45,143 nucleotides of DNA, from contig JAKSNT010000008.1 in NCBI GenBank assembly GCA_024399575.1, positions 1 through 45,143 on the forward strand, read 5' to 3'. Position 1 is the stretch's first letter. The number at the start of each line of letters is the position of its first letter. Below, piece by piece: positions 25,925 to 35,007 of the stretch. The position numbers were made by a program, and so were the translations under genes. Origin of the DNA: Paludibacteraceae bacterium. Its GTDB lineage: Bacteria; Bacteroidota; Bacteroidia; Bacteroidales; Paludibacteraceae. The notes beneath the pieces are model-generated. The model saw only the letters and a list, made by a program, of their open reading frames with translations, had not been told where the DNA came from and made no database searches.

Positions 25925-26653
25925 TCAATACTTTCTCTTCACCTCGACTCCATTCCTGCATGGTGCACACTCCTTTACGAAATTAACAGAAATATACATC
26001 TGTGCCGTCGAATACCAATCCCTATTATTCCAAAATCCTTTATTCAGACCTATCGGGTCATCCACATAATCCAACTTGTCAGTAAATGCCTTTGTCACCA
26101 TCCAATATAACCCCATGTTAATCCTGTTGCTCAACTTGAATTTCATTCCTATGCCCATTGGGACAGTAACCGCAAAATTCCCATTGAATCCAATGAAGCC
26201 CAATCCAGCCACCAGCGTCGGTGAAAACCATTTCCTATATTCTGCCCATTTCTGAACCCCGAAATTGAAAAAATTAAATTCGCCCAACACCTGCATTCCG
26301 CCAAACACCACACTCTTCTTGCCATAAAAAGTCTCGGTTCCGTTTTTCCTGTAATCAGTCTCGGTGAAATCATCATCCGCTATGCCCAACAATCCTCCTT
26401 CACCCTGAACCTTTATCTCCCAATGACCATTGAATTTATACTTGAAACTCGCTCCACCCACTGGTTGTACGTTTTTGAACAATGTCTCATTCACATCCCC
26501 CAGCACAAAACCACATCCTCCCGACAAACCGAACTCACAGAAAAAATTGTCTTGCCCATTCTTCTCCATCGGACCTCGCGCACAGACCTCCTCGATATTG
26601 ACAATCAGCAATGTCAACACCACGAAAGACAATATGTGCCAATTTTGCCTCAT
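25925..26653 (-). CDS. DUF6089-family outer membrane beta-barrel protein
   Basis: Predicted small outer-membrane barrel, 242 residues, of the DUF6089 family that precedes uppS-bamA in Bacteroidales. Seen: an N-terminal signal segment (LSFVVLTLLIVNIEEVCA), FFCEFGLSGGCGFVLGD, alternating amphipathic strands with aromatic girdle residues, and the C-terminal QMYISVNF. Function unknown; conserved position suggests a link with outer-membrane assembly. It starts with ATGA overlapping the stop of the OmpA-domain gene. Confidence 0.8.
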   Translation of the reverse strand: MRQNWHILSFVVLTLLIVNIEEVCARGPMEKNGQDNFFCEFGLSGGCGFVLGDVNETLFKNVQPVGGASFKYKFNGHWEIKVQGEGGLLGIADDDFTETDYRKNGTETFYGKKSVVFGGMQVLGEFNFFNFGVQKWAEYRKWFSPTLVAGLGFIGFNGNFAVTVPMGIGMKFKLSNRINMGLYWMVTKAFTDKLDYVDDPIGLNKGFWNNRDWYSTAQMYISVNFVKECAPCRNGVEVKRKY

Positions 26654-29088
26654 CTTATCCTAAGTTCCACCCTGCGGTTCAGCGCTCTGCCTTCCTCAGT
26701 CTCGTTTGATGCTTTTGGTCTGTCAGCACCATATCCAATGATTGATATCCACTGCCACTCACATCCCTTCTGTATCAAATAATCCCTGACCGCACGACTT
26801 CTGTTCTCGCTCAGTTCCCTGTTTTTTTCAGGTTCACCAACGTTGTCAGTATGCCCCGAAATCTCAACTACACTCTTGAGATTTTTCAGTATATATGCAA
26901 TTCTGTTCAACTCCAGTCTTGACTCCGACAACAAATCTGACTTTCCAGTCGCAAAAAACAAGTTGTTGATAGGCACATCTATTCCCTCATTCTTCATCTC
27001 TTCAAACGAGACCAAAACTATTTCTCTGTCAACCACAACATTTTTATCTTCATTTCTCAGATCAACCGAACTTGCCAGAGGATAGTATCCCTCTTTCTCT
27101 ACATAATATCCGTAATTCCGACCTAAAGGTATCGCCATGAAATACGACCCATCTACACCATTCGTATGTACACTACCCATCAGCTCCCCTGTTTCCAAAT
27201 CCTCCCACCTTATGATAGCATCTACCGAGTTGCCTTTCCTATCTTTCAAATGTCCTCTGAATATTGCCACAGGCTCTGGTCTCATCTCTTTAGGAATCTT
27301 TACTGAAAATATATTCTCACCGCCATTCTCGCCACTTTTCGAGAAATAAGCCAACTCGCCATCAGTAGAAATCTTGTACCAGCAATCCAATCCAGCACTG
27401 TTTATTCCGCATCCGAGGTTCTGTGGTTCAGTCCATTCTGTCCACGAATCTTCTCTTACCCTCTTTGTGACCCAAACGTCATAGCTGCCAATTGCACCAT
27501 GTCCATCACTGCTGAAATAAAGTGTCCTCATATCTGGATGCAGAAACGGTGCCCTTTCGTTGAAGGCAGTATTTATCTTTTCGCCGAGATCTATCGGCTT
27601 GCACCAGTGACCAGTACTATCTTTAATCGTAATGTATATGTTCTCCGAAGTCTGCATTTCCCTACCTGTCCTCGTTCTTGCAGCAAACAATATAGCCTTG
27701 CCATCGCTGATATACGATGCATCTGCCTGCCATTTTGATATATTCACCGACTCAGGCATCTTCAGAGGAGTGCCCCATCCTTTTGATTTTCTCGTCACTT
27801 CATACAATTTCCCATCCTTGAACAAAACCATCTTCTCTCCATCCATCGTCACTGCCTGAACAGCCTCGTTGCCATCTTTAGTGTTCAGCCCTTTCACCAA
27901 CTCTGCATTCCCCCACGACGTTCCTACCCTGCCTGCCCTGTAAATATCCTCTTTGCCGAGATTGTCTTTCCTGTTTCTACCCACAAAATACAACCATTTA
28001 TCATCAGCAGTCACAAATGGCGAATATTCGTCACCTGATGTATTCACACCTTCTATACTCACTGCATTTATCTTTTCTCCTGACTGCCACATCGCTTTCA
28101 TCATATTCCTATACCAAATATTTCCTCCATAGCTCAATTTGAAATCATCCATCACTTTCTGTATCTCTTTCACGCTCTTTCCAGCGCGTTTCAAGCTATC
28201 TGCATATACCGCCAACATAGATACTCCAATATTGTATGGTGCCACCATGTCTATCAATCTTGCAGTCACTTTACCTCCGGCATCTTTCATGGCTTTTTCC
28301 ATCGCATCGTCTCTCTCTCTATGCATTTTCAGCGTAGGCGAATTATATTTTTCGTACTTTCTGTACATACTATCCACAACGCTAAGATCTCGCGACACCC
28401 ATATCCCATGCATCAATCCAAATATTTTCTCCTGTCTTTCACCATCGAACACGTCAACAGCACATTCCAGCAACTCAATGTCATCCCCTTTTTTTACCTC
28501 ATTCCATAGTTCTTCCTTAGCTTTGACCGCCCACTCCGCATTAGGTTCTTCCCTAAGCAACCTACATTTTGACAGAAAGCCATTTTCCTCTCCAATTCCG
28601 TTCATAACCAATCTGTCTATCTCTGCCTTAACTTTAAGTTCAAGTTCTTTAGACATATACTTGTATCGGGCTATGAAATCCTTGTATTTCTCCAGGTTTT
28701 TCTCACCAGCCACACGGCTCTCAAATATCTCCTGGCAAAGGTATTCCAGATTAACTTTATATAAATTATCTGAAAACCCATTCTTCATCGCCATTGCCTT
28801 TTCCTCACCATTCATCGACTGGAATCCCTTATACGACTTAAGTAAATATTCATATGCCTGTTCGAGATTGTATCCTTCGTACGTCTTCGTGGTATAAAGT
28901 TTGTACATAGTATAATTCAATCCAGTTGCTCCAGGCATCTTCTTCAGTTCCTTTGTCAATTCTTTCTTAGCTGTCTGAAAATCACCTTTTTTAATCATAT
29001 TCTGATATGGATATTTGACCATCTGACCCATAGTCCCGACAACTATCAGCATCATTGTGAATGTCATTGCTAACCTATTCATTTTCAT
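26650..29088 (-). CDS. PorE-like OmpA-family protein (TPR, WD40-type propeller, CRD, OmpA)
   Basis: An 812-residue envelope protein. Order: signal peptide (to about residue 22), helical TPR-like region (about 25-300), a PD40/WD40-type propeller (about 350-575, e.g. FLHPDMRTLYFSSDGHGAIG), a carboxypeptidase-regulatory-like domain (about 600-675, GHLKDRKGNSV...DGSYFMAIPLG), and an OmpA C-terminal peptidoglycan-binding domain (INNLFFATGKSDL, ISGHTDNVG, NRSRAVRDYL). This is the layout of PorE of the type IX secretion system. No lipobox Cys is seen after the signal peptide, unlike typical PorE. The nearby T9SS-like tails on the M6 proteases support a secretion role but do not prove it. First gene of the long operon. 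Confidence 0.8.
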   Translation of the reverse strand: MKMNRLAMTFTMMLIVVGTMGQMVKYPYQNMIKKGDFQTAKKELTKELKKMPGATGLNYTMYKLYTTKTYEGYNLEQAYEYLLKSYKGFQSMNGEEKAMAMKNGFSDNLYKVNLEYLCQEIFESRVAGEKNLEKYKDFIARYKYMSKELELKVKAEIDRLVMNGIGEENGFLSKCRLLREEPNAEWAVKAKEELWNEVKKGDDIELLECAVDVFDGERQEKIFGLMHGIWVSRDLSVVDSMYRKYEKYNSPTLKMHRERDDAMEKAMKDAGGKVTARLIDMVAPYNIGVSMLAVYADSLKRAGKSVKEIQKVMDDFKLSYGGNIWYRNMMKAMWQSGEKINAVSIEGVNTSGDEYSPFVTADDKWLYFVGRNRKDNLGKEDIYRAGRVGTSWGNAELVKGLNTKDGNEAVQAVTMDGEKMVLFKDGKLYEVTRKSKGWGTPLKMPESVNISKWQADASYISDGKAILFAARTRTGREMQTSENIYITIKDSTGHWCKPIDLGEKINTAFNERAPFLHPDMRTLYFSSDGHGAIGSYDVWVTKRVREDSWTEWTEPQNLGCGINSAGLDCWYKISTDGELAYFSKSGENGGENIFSVKIPKEMRPEPVAIFRGHLKDRKGNSVDAIIRWEDLETGELMGSVHTNGVDGSYFMAIPLGRNYGYYVEKEGYYPLASSVDLRNEDKNVVVDREIVLVSFEEMKNEGIDVPINNLFFATGKSDLLSESRLELNRIAYILKNLKSVVEISGHTDNVGEPEKNRELSENRSRAVRDYLIQKGCEWQWISIIGYGADRPKASNETEEGRALNRRVELRIR

Positions 29089-29116
29089 ATCAAATTATAA
29101 TTATCCAATAAGCGTG

Positions 29117-29148
29117 CAAAGGTACACACTTTTCTCTATATATACAAA
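29117..29148 (-). promoter_or_regulatory. Promoter at the head of the 15-gene minus-strand run
   Basis: TACCTTTG (29124 to 29117) with TTTG (29148 to 29145), spacing 20 nt. It predicts a short leader before the ATG at 29088. It is divergent from the promoter at 29181-29214. Confidence 0.75.
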
Positions 29149-29180
29149 TTTTTTACACTAAAAAAATATTAATTCGTTTT

Positions 29181-29214
29181 TTTGCTGTCCATTTCCATTT
29201 TTTTCGTAACTTTG
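29181..29214 (+). promoter_or_regulatory. Promoter of the ABC ATPase / SUMF1 pair
   Basis: TTTG (29181-29184) and TAACTTTG (29207-29214), spacing 22 nt, about 25 nt before the ATG at 29243. Confidence 0.75.
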
Positions 29215-29242
29215 CGCATCCAAAAAATAATTTTTTTCAACT

Positions 29243-30082
29243 ATGCTGGAAATCATAAATGTCTGCAAATCATTCTCTGGGAATACTGCTCTTGACAACG
29301 TGTCTTTCAATGTTCCCGACAATTCTGTCTTTGGGCTTCTCGGACCTAATGGTGCAGGCAAGACAACTCTCATCCGCATCATCAACTCTATCACTAAACC
29401 AGACTCTGGCTCTGTCGTTCTCAATGGTCACAAGCTCACTCTTGACGATACTGCCCATATAGGTTATCTTCCTGAAGAACGTGGGCTCTACCGTAAAATG
29501 AAAGTCGGCGAACAGGCACTCTACCTTGCCCAACTCAAAGGCCTTTCATATTCCGAAGCCAACAGACGTCTGCAAACTTGGTTCGAAAAATTCGGCATCA
29601 TGCCATGGTGGAACCGCCGCATTGATGAGCTATCCAAAGGAATGGCACAAAAAATACAATTCATCACTACTGTGCTCCATGAACCAGACCTGCTAATATT
29701 CGATGAACCTTTCTCTGGTTTCGATCCAGTAAATGCTGAACTCCTCAAAAACGAAATTCTTGCCCTTCGCGATCGTGGTGCCACAATAATCTTTTCCACA
29801 CACAACATGGATTCTGTCGAACGTCTTTGCGACAACATAGCCCTTATCGACCGCTCACGTATTGTCCTCTCTGGTTCTGTCTCCGACATTCGACACGGTT
29901 TTGCCTCCGAAACATTTACAATAACTTATTCAATTGACGGGACTCTCGCCACTGAGACTCATTCCCTCTCCGAACGCGACTCTGTTGTCCGCGATCTTCT
30001 CAACCACAATGCCTCCATCCATAATCTCAATGAGAATCTGCCATCAATGAACGATATATTCATTAAAACCGTTTCAAAATGA
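29243..30082 (+). CDS. ABC transporter ATP-binding protein (NatA-like)
   Basis: Cytoplasmic ATPase subunit of an ABC exporter, 279 residues. Walker A GPNGAGKTT, Q-loop region GYLPEERGLY, a signature loop ELSKGMAQKIQ (a variant of LSGGQ in which LSKGM is typical of this group), Walker B LLIFDEPFSGFDP and switch His in FSTHNM. The C-terminal extension is the NatA/DUF4162 type. Such ATPases are normally followed by a NatB-like permease. Here the next gene is a SUMF1-like lipoprotein (ATGA overlap), and the matching permease lies at 7864-9171. They may work together in trans, or each may have a partner elsewhere. Confidence 0.92.
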   Translation: MLEIINVCKSFSGNTALDNVSFNVPDNSVFGLLGPNGAGKTTLIRIINSITKPDSGSVVLNGHKLTLDDTAHIGYLPEERGLYRKMKVGEQALYLAQLKGLSYSEANRRLQTWFEKFGIMPWWNRRIDELSKGMAQKIQFITTVLHEPDLLIFDEPFSGFDPVNAELLKNEILALRDRGATIIFSTHNMDSVERLCDNIALIDRSRIVLSGSVSDIRHGFASETFTITYSIDGTLATETHSLSERDSVVRDLLNHNASIHNLNENLPSMNDIFIKTVSK

Positions 30083-30855
30083 TGAAAAAATTCTTTTTTA
30101 TTGCCGTATTGGCAATCGCTTTAGTGAGTTGCAAACAGACTGAACCAGTACGTTCTGGGTCAATGACGGTGACTATCGGTGAATTGAAATTCGAAATGGT
30201 TTATGTGAATAGCGGTTCCTTCAATATGGGAGCTGTCGAAAATAAATATGCCGATATGGACGAATACCCTATTCATGAAGTCCGTCTGAGTGATTACTAC
30301 ATTTCGAGGACTGAAGTTTCGCAAGCCCTCTGGCGATCCATCATGGATTCATTGCCATCTGGAATGTTGGATACAGCAAATCATTGCATCATTGCCGACA
30401 ACTACCCTGTCTCATGCGTTTCGTATGACGACTGCCTTCTTTTCATAGAACGTCTCAATACTGAATCCAACTCTCATTTTGCTCTTCCTACAGAAGCCCA
30501 ATGGGAATTTGCAGCACGCTCATGCAATCAAAATACAACCTACGCTGGCAGCGATTATGCCGATCAGGTTGCAGTCTGCGAATCCTCTTCCCCAGCTCAT
30601 ATAGGTTCCAAATCCCCCAATGCCTTAGGTATTTCTGATATGTCAGGCAACGTTGCTGAATGGTGTTATGACTGGTATGGCATCTATCCTGAAACAACCT
30701 CTGTTATGCCTGCCGGTCCCGACTCGGGCACATATCGTGTTATTCGTGGCGGCTCTTTCTCTGACGACAAACAGAAATGCCGAGTATCAGCCCGATACTC
30801 GGCACTCCCAGCCATGCGTAGTCCAAATGTTGGATTCCGTCTTATCCTGTACTAA
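30079..30855 (+). CDS. SUMF1/FGE-domain lipoprotein
   Basis: Predicted lipoprotein of 258 residues: signal ending ALVSC with acylated Cys18, then a formylglycine-generating-enzyme (C-type-lectin-like) fold. Seen: FNMGAVENKYADMDEYPIHEVRLSDYYISRTEVS, LPTEAQWEFAARS, SGNVAEWCYDWYG, VIRGGSF and NVGFRLI. I do not see the pair of active-site Cys of true FGE, so it is probably a structural member, like GldJ/GldK-type lipoproteins, not an oxidase. Its start overlaps the ABC ATPase stop. Its stop overlaps the convergent unknown gene by 4 nt. Confidence 0.85.
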   Translation: MMKKFFFIAVLAIALVSCKQTEPVRSGSMTVTIGELKFEMVYVNSGSFNMGAVENKYADMDEYPIHEVRLSDYYISRTEVSQALWRSIMDSLPSGMLDTANHCIIADNYPVSCVSYDDCLLFIERLNTESNSHFALPTEAQWEFAARSCNQNTTYAGSDYADQVAVCESSSPAHIGSKSPNALGISDMSGNVAEWCYDWYGIYPETTSVMPAGPDSGTYRVIRGGSFSDDKQKCRVSARYSALPAMRSPNVGFRLILY

Positions 30856-31622
30856 AACAAAGTGTATTGCGAATCGACTATCTTGACTTTCACCTTTACC
30901 TCATCATCAGCTACCTTTTTTGTCAGCCTCTCTTTCTCCTTCTTGCGTAAATAGTAGATTACTCCGCATTCCTTACATTTTGCCAATCTCTTATCCTCGT
31001 CGCTTATATTCGAAAAATAAGTCTCTATTTCGTTCCACGTTGCCAGAATGAGACCATCAATCTCTGCCCTCATAGCTGCCACATTTTTCTGTTCTCTGGT
31101 TGCCATATCCTGACTCATTTTCTTGTTGTATCTGCACTCGGTGTATTCATCATAATATATTTTTACCGAATGTATTGTAGGAAAGTTAATAGGTATCCCA
31201 TTTTCCAATTGTCTCTTCATTTCACCATCTATCACTTTCTTGCCTACGGTGAACAACTCCTCATCGGTTATCAGTTTTGGCATCATGTCATTGTCTTCGC
31301 TCAGTCCATAAAGCACCTTTTTCGAACGCTTTATATCTCCCCTTTCTATCGCCATGTTCAATACCTGAATGAAATGAGACACATACATTCTGGCCTTTCT
31401 GGTTTTTTCTGCCAACACCCTGCTCCTTGAGACTTGCTGCGAGTAATAGAACTGGTATTTCCTTACCTGATCCTCAAATAATGGCAATATCTGCTTTGCT
31501 TTCTGTATGTATTTGAAATCCACAGGTTGTTGGTCCATCGAAAATCTTATTTCTATCTCCGTGATCTTTCTTAATGCCTCTATTCGTGAAGCATCGGTCT
31601 TTGGTAATCTTCTGTACGGCAT
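30852..31622 (-). CDS. Conserved-looking protein of unknown function with CxxC
   Basis: Not recognised. The 256 residues are strongly helical and charged, without signal peptide or membrane segment. A Cys pair near the C-terminus (LAKCKECGVIYYLRKKEKE) could be half of a metal site. The frame is clean and codon use resembles its neighbours. It follows the polyprenyl synthetase gene by 11 nt in the same direction, so it is probably the last gene of the miaB-ddl-synthetase transcript, and it overlaps the convergent SUMF1 gene by 4 nt. A nucleic-acid-associated role could be guessed from charge only. Confidence 0.7.
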   Translation of the reverse strand: MPYRRLPKTDASRIEALRKITEIEIRFSMDQQPVDFKYIQKAKQILPLFEDQVRKYQFYYSQQVSRSRVLAEKTRKARMYVSHFIQVLNMAIERGDIKRSKKVLYGLSEDNDMMPKLITDEELFTVGKKVIDGEMKRQLENGIPINFPTIHSVKIYYDEYTECRYNKKMSQDMATREQKNVAAMRAEIDGLILATWNEIETYFSNISDEDKRLAKCKECGVIYYLRKKEKERLTKKVADDEVKVKVKIVDSQYTLF

Positions 31623-31633
31623 ATTGGCAATAT

Positions 31634-32596
31634 TTAATAAGTTCTACCCATCAATTTTTTTGCGAACTCGACAAAAGGCATCTTTTCTTCATCACTCTTT
31701 TTTATTTTCTTCAATGCACCGATTGCCTTATTGTAAAATTCGTCCATCGCCTCTTGGCAAACATTCGACATTCCTAACTGTTCATATATTCCCATGACAG
31801 CCTCAAACTTGTTGTCTGGCAATATTGACTCATTATCAATTAGTTGTTTGAGCGTCAATTGTTGCGATACGCCTCCTCTCTTCAACGCCTGTATCAGCAG
31901 ATATGTTCTTTTACCACAGGCTATATCTCCTCCGGGCTTTTTACCGAAAGTCTTTTCATCGCCATAACAATCTAAATAGTCATCCCATATCTGGAATGCT
32001 ATTCCCACATTTATACCGTATTCATACAGGTTTTCGGCATCTTCATCGTCGGCTCCTGCAAGCATAGCACCCATCTTCAGACTTCCTGCCAACAACACCC
32101 CCGTCTTGAGTCTGACCATATTGAAATACTCTTCCTCGGTCACATCCTGGCGGTGTTCGAAATCGCTGTCGTATTGCTGTCCTTCGCACACTTCAATGGC
32201 AATTTTAGAAAACAGTTCGACTGCTTTTTTGTATTGTGAATTAGCGAGACCGCTGAACATCTGGTATGCCCTAATCAGCATTGCGTCGCCTGATAGAATA
32301 GCGGTATTGTCATTCCATTTTCTGCAGACTGTCGGACGTCCTCTCCTGATGTCGGCATTGTCCATGACATCGTCGTGCAGCAATGTGAAATTATGGAACA
32401 CCTCCATGGCAGCCGCCTCTCTGACGTATTTCTCAGGGTTTTCTCCGAACAGTTTCACTGCCATCAGCACCAAAGTTGGTCTAAGTCTCTTTCCACCCGA
32501 CTGCAACGCATAGTCTATTGGCTCATACAATCCGACAGGTTCTTTTACCCATTGAGCACTCTCGAAAAAATTCTTTACAATCTCCGTGATTTCCAT
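31634..32596 (-). CDS. Trans-polyprenyl diphosphate synthase
   Basis: Cytoplasmic enzyme condensing isopentenyl diphosphate with allylic diphosphates, 320 residues. Seen: GGKRLRPTLVLMA, first Asp-rich motif LLHDDVMDNADIRRG, and second Asp-rich motif IAFQIWDDYLDCYGD followed by FGKKPGGDI. Chain length cannot be decided by eye; farnesyl/geranylgeranyl or a longer quinone side chain are all possible. It starts 4 nt after ddl and could supply the substrate for UppS. Confidence 0.9.
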   Translation of the reverse strand: MEITEIVKNFFESAQWVKEPVGLYEPIDYALQSGGKRLRPTLVLMAVKLFGENPEKYVREAAAMEVFHNFTLLHDDVMDNADIRRGRPTVCRKWNDNTAILSGDAMLIRAYQMFSGLANSQYKKAVELFSKIAIEVCEGQQYDSDFEHRQDVTEEEYFNMVRLKTGVLLAGSLKMGAMLAGADDEDAENLYEYGINVGIAFQIWDDYLDCYGDEKTFGKKPGGDIACGKRTYLLIQALKRGGVSQQLTLKQLIDNESILPDNKFEAVMGIYEQLGMSNVCQEAMDEFYNKAIGALKKIKKSDEEKMPFVEFAKKLMGRTY

Positions 32597-32600
32597 ATCT

Positions 32601-33578
32601 TTAATCTTCTATTATTTCTCTCATTACATCTTTGATATCAAGTCCAGCTGCTCTCACCTGTTGTGGGATGAAACTGGTAGCTGTCATTCCCGGTGTGGTA
32701 TTGACTTCCAGAAAACTGATTTTGTCGCCTTCGGTGATGATATAGTCCACTCTCACTATTCCGTGGGCGCCTACCAAGCCGTATATCTTCCGTGTCGTCT
32801 CCTGTATTCTACGAGTCAGCCCATCCGATATTCTCGCAGGAGTTATCTCATCCACCTGTCCGTTGTATTTGGCGTCATAGTCGAAAAATTCGTTGGAAGT
32901 CACCACTTCCGTCACTGGAAACACTCTCTCCACCTTACTTGTCCTGTACATTCCGTTAGTCACCTCAATCCCTTTCATGAATGCCTCTATCATCACCTCC
33001 TTCCCCTCCTTGAAAGCTTTCTCAATGGCAGGCTGCAACTCGTCAGCTTTTTTCACTTTCGTAACTCCGAAACTGCTTCCCCCGACGCTTGGCTTTACGA
33101 ATACCGGCAATCCCAATTCTCTGACAACCTTGTCAGTCGCTATGCTCTCGCCAGGCAGTAACCTGAAACTTTTTGCAACGTTCAACCCGAAACTGCGAAG
33201 ATAATTGTTGCATACGAATTTATCGAATGTGAGCGAAGCTGCTGTGACATCGCATGTCGAAAAAGGTATTCCTACGAGATCAAGATAGCCCTGGAATATT
33301 CCGTTCTCGCCTGGTGTTCCATGGATTGTGATGTAGGCATAGTCGAACTTCACCTTTTCGCCATTGATTGTAGCCGAAAAGTCATTCTTATCCACAACGC
33401 CTATTCTCTTAGCCTCCGTTGGCACTTTCTCGTCTATCACGCTCCATTCGGTTGACGTAACCAACACAACGTACTTTCTGTACTCATCTGGGATGAAGCC
33501 CATGAGTCCCTGTGCGCTTCTGAGCGACACTTCATATTCGCTCGAGTCGCCTCCTGCAACTATTGCTATGTTTTTCAT
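32601..33578 (-). CDS. ddl: D-alanine--D-alanine ligase
   Basis: ATP-grasp ligase making the D-Ala-D-Ala terminus of peptidoglycan precursors, 325 residues. Seen: IAIVAGGDSSEYEVSLRSAQ, IHGTPGENGIFQGYLDLVGIPF, LPVFVKPSVGGSSFGVTKV, and the metal/ATP site IVRVDYIITEGDKISFLEVNTTPGMT with FIPQ. Its ATG overlaps the miaB stop (ATGA). Confidence 0.95.
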   Translation of the reverse strand: MKNIAIVAGGDSSEYEVSLRSAQGLMGFIPDEYRKYVVLVTSTEWSVIDEKVPTEAKRIGVVDKNDFSATINGEKVKFDYAYITIHGTPGENGIFQGYLDLVGIPFSTCDVTAASLTFDKFVCNNYLRSFGLNVAKSFRLLPGESIATDKVVRELGLPVFVKPSVGGSSFGVTKVKKADELQPAIEKAFKEGKEVMIEAFMKGIEVTNGMYRTSKVERVFPVTEVVTSNEFFDYDAKYNGQVDEITPARISDGLTRRIQETTRKIYGLVGAHGIVRVDYIITEGDKISFLEVNTTPGMTATSFIPQQVRAAGLDIKDVMREIIED

Positions 33579-34888
33579 ATCTTATTTATCAATTTTCCAG
33601 TCAATGTTGCGCCAGATGCCTCTTCTATTTCCACTCTCACCATATCACCCACCTTGGCATATCCCTTGTCGAAGACCACCATCTTGTTTTGCGAAGTCTT
33701 GCCAGCCATCTGCTCCCTGCTACGTTTCGAATATCCCTCGACGAGCACCTCGAAAGTCTTTCCAATGTCCCTTCTATTTGATTCCAAGCTCAACTGACCC
33801 TGCAAAGCAATCATCTCGTTGAGTCTCCGCACCTTTTCCTCCTCAGGTACATCATCTTTCATTGTCCTTGCAGCCAATGTCCCTGGTCTCTCGGAATATT
33901 TGAACATATATGCCTGGTCAAATGCCGCCTCACGCATCAGGCTCAATGTCGCTGCATGGTCGTCCAATGTCTCGCCGCAAAAGCCGCAGAACAAGTCAGT
34001 CCCTATTGCACAATCTGGAATTATTCTCCTTATTGCTTCTATTCTTCCAAGATACCACTCACGGGTATATTTCCTGTTCATCCGTTTCAGTACCTCGTTC
34101 GACCCGCTCTGTACTGGTAAATGGATAAAACGACAAATATTTTCGTTCCTTGCCATAACCTCAAGCATCTCGTCGCTCATGTCTTTAGGATGTGATGTTG
34201 CGAATCTCACTCTTATATCCCTTGCTTCGGTAGCCACTTTCTCCAGCAGCCCTGCAAATTTCATTCCTTCCCAGTCATACGAATCCACGTTTTGTCCGAG
34301 AAGCGTAACCTCTTTGTATCCACGTTCTCTAAGGTCACTGACTTCAGACAGTACACTTTCCACGTCACGGCTGCGCTCTCTTCCGCGTGTATATGGCACT
34401 ATGCAATACGAGCAGAAATTGTTACACCCACGCATGATGCTTACAAACCCAGAGATGCTCTTTCCTATTCTGCGAGGAATGATGTTGCTATACGTTTCTG
34501 TCTTCGACAGTTCGATGTTGACAGCCTTTTCTCCTCTCCTTGCCGACTCCACCAAGTTCGGTATGTCGGTATAGGCATCCGGTCCAGCAACAAAATCTAT
34601 GCCCAAATCATCGATTAGCTGTCCGCCTTGCCTTTCAGCCATGCAGCCTATTATTCCAATCAATATCTTCTTGCCACGGCGCTTGAGAGACATATAGTTT
34701 TGCAACTTGCCAGTGGCATGTCTTTCAGCATTGTCTCTCACCGAGCAAGTGTTCACCATAATTACATCAGCATCCCTGTATTCATCAGTCAGCTCATACC
34801 CTGCTGTCTCCATTATTGCCGCCACCACTTCGCTATCCGCCACGTTCATCTGACAACCGAAAGTCTCTATAAAAAATTTCGTACCCAT
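33575..34888 (-). CDS. miaB: tRNA-2-methylthio-N6-dimethylallyladenosine synthase
   Basis: Radical-SAM methylthiotransferase modifying A37 of tRNAs. I start it at the ATG at 34888 (MGTKFFIETFGCQMN), the canonical family opening; the open frame extends to 34942 without support. Seen: three N-terminal cluster Cys (FGCQMN, VNTCSVRDNA, GCMAERQG), the radical SAM motif MRGCNNFCSYCIVPYTRG, RFIHLPVQSGS, and a C-terminal TRAM domain. First gene of a four-gene transcript with ddl, a polyprenyl synthetase and an unknown gene. Confidence 0.95.
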   Translation of the reverse strand: MGTKFFIETFGCQMNVADSEVVAAIMETAGYELTDEYRDADVIMVNTCSVRDNAERHATGKLQNYMSLKRRGKKILIGIIGCMAERQGGQLIDDLGIDFVAGPDAYTDIPNLVESARRGEKAVNIELSKTETYSNIIPRRIGKSISGFVSIMRGCNNFCSYCIVPYTRGRERSRDVESVLSEVSDLRERGYKEVTLLGQNVDSYDWEGMKFAGLLEKVATEARDIRVRFATSHPKDMSDEMLEVMARNENICRFIHLPVQSGSNEVLKRMNRKYTREWYLGRIEAIRRIIPDCAIGTDLFCGFCGETLDDHAATLSLMREAAFDQAYMFKYSERPGTLAARTMKDDVPEEEKVRRLNEMIALQGQLSLESNRRDIGKTFEVLVEGYSKRSREQMAGKTSQNKMVVFDKGYAKVGDMVRVEIEEASGATLTGKLINKI

Positions 34889-34909
34889 TATTCCGCATTT
34901 TCCATGTTG

Positions 34910-34917
34910 CAAAAATA
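34910..34917 (-). promoter_or_regulatory. Candidate miaB promoter -7 box
   Basis: TATTTTTG (34917 to 34910) fits TAnnTTTG in an A/T-rich stretch, about 22 nt before the chosen ATG. No clear -33 box was assigned. Confidence 0.4.
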
Positions 34918-35007
34918 ATACTTTTATTTCATACTTGCACAATCTATTTTCAACTATTTACTAACACCTATACATTTTGTTTAATCTGCCTATATTCTCA
35001 ATTGTCA

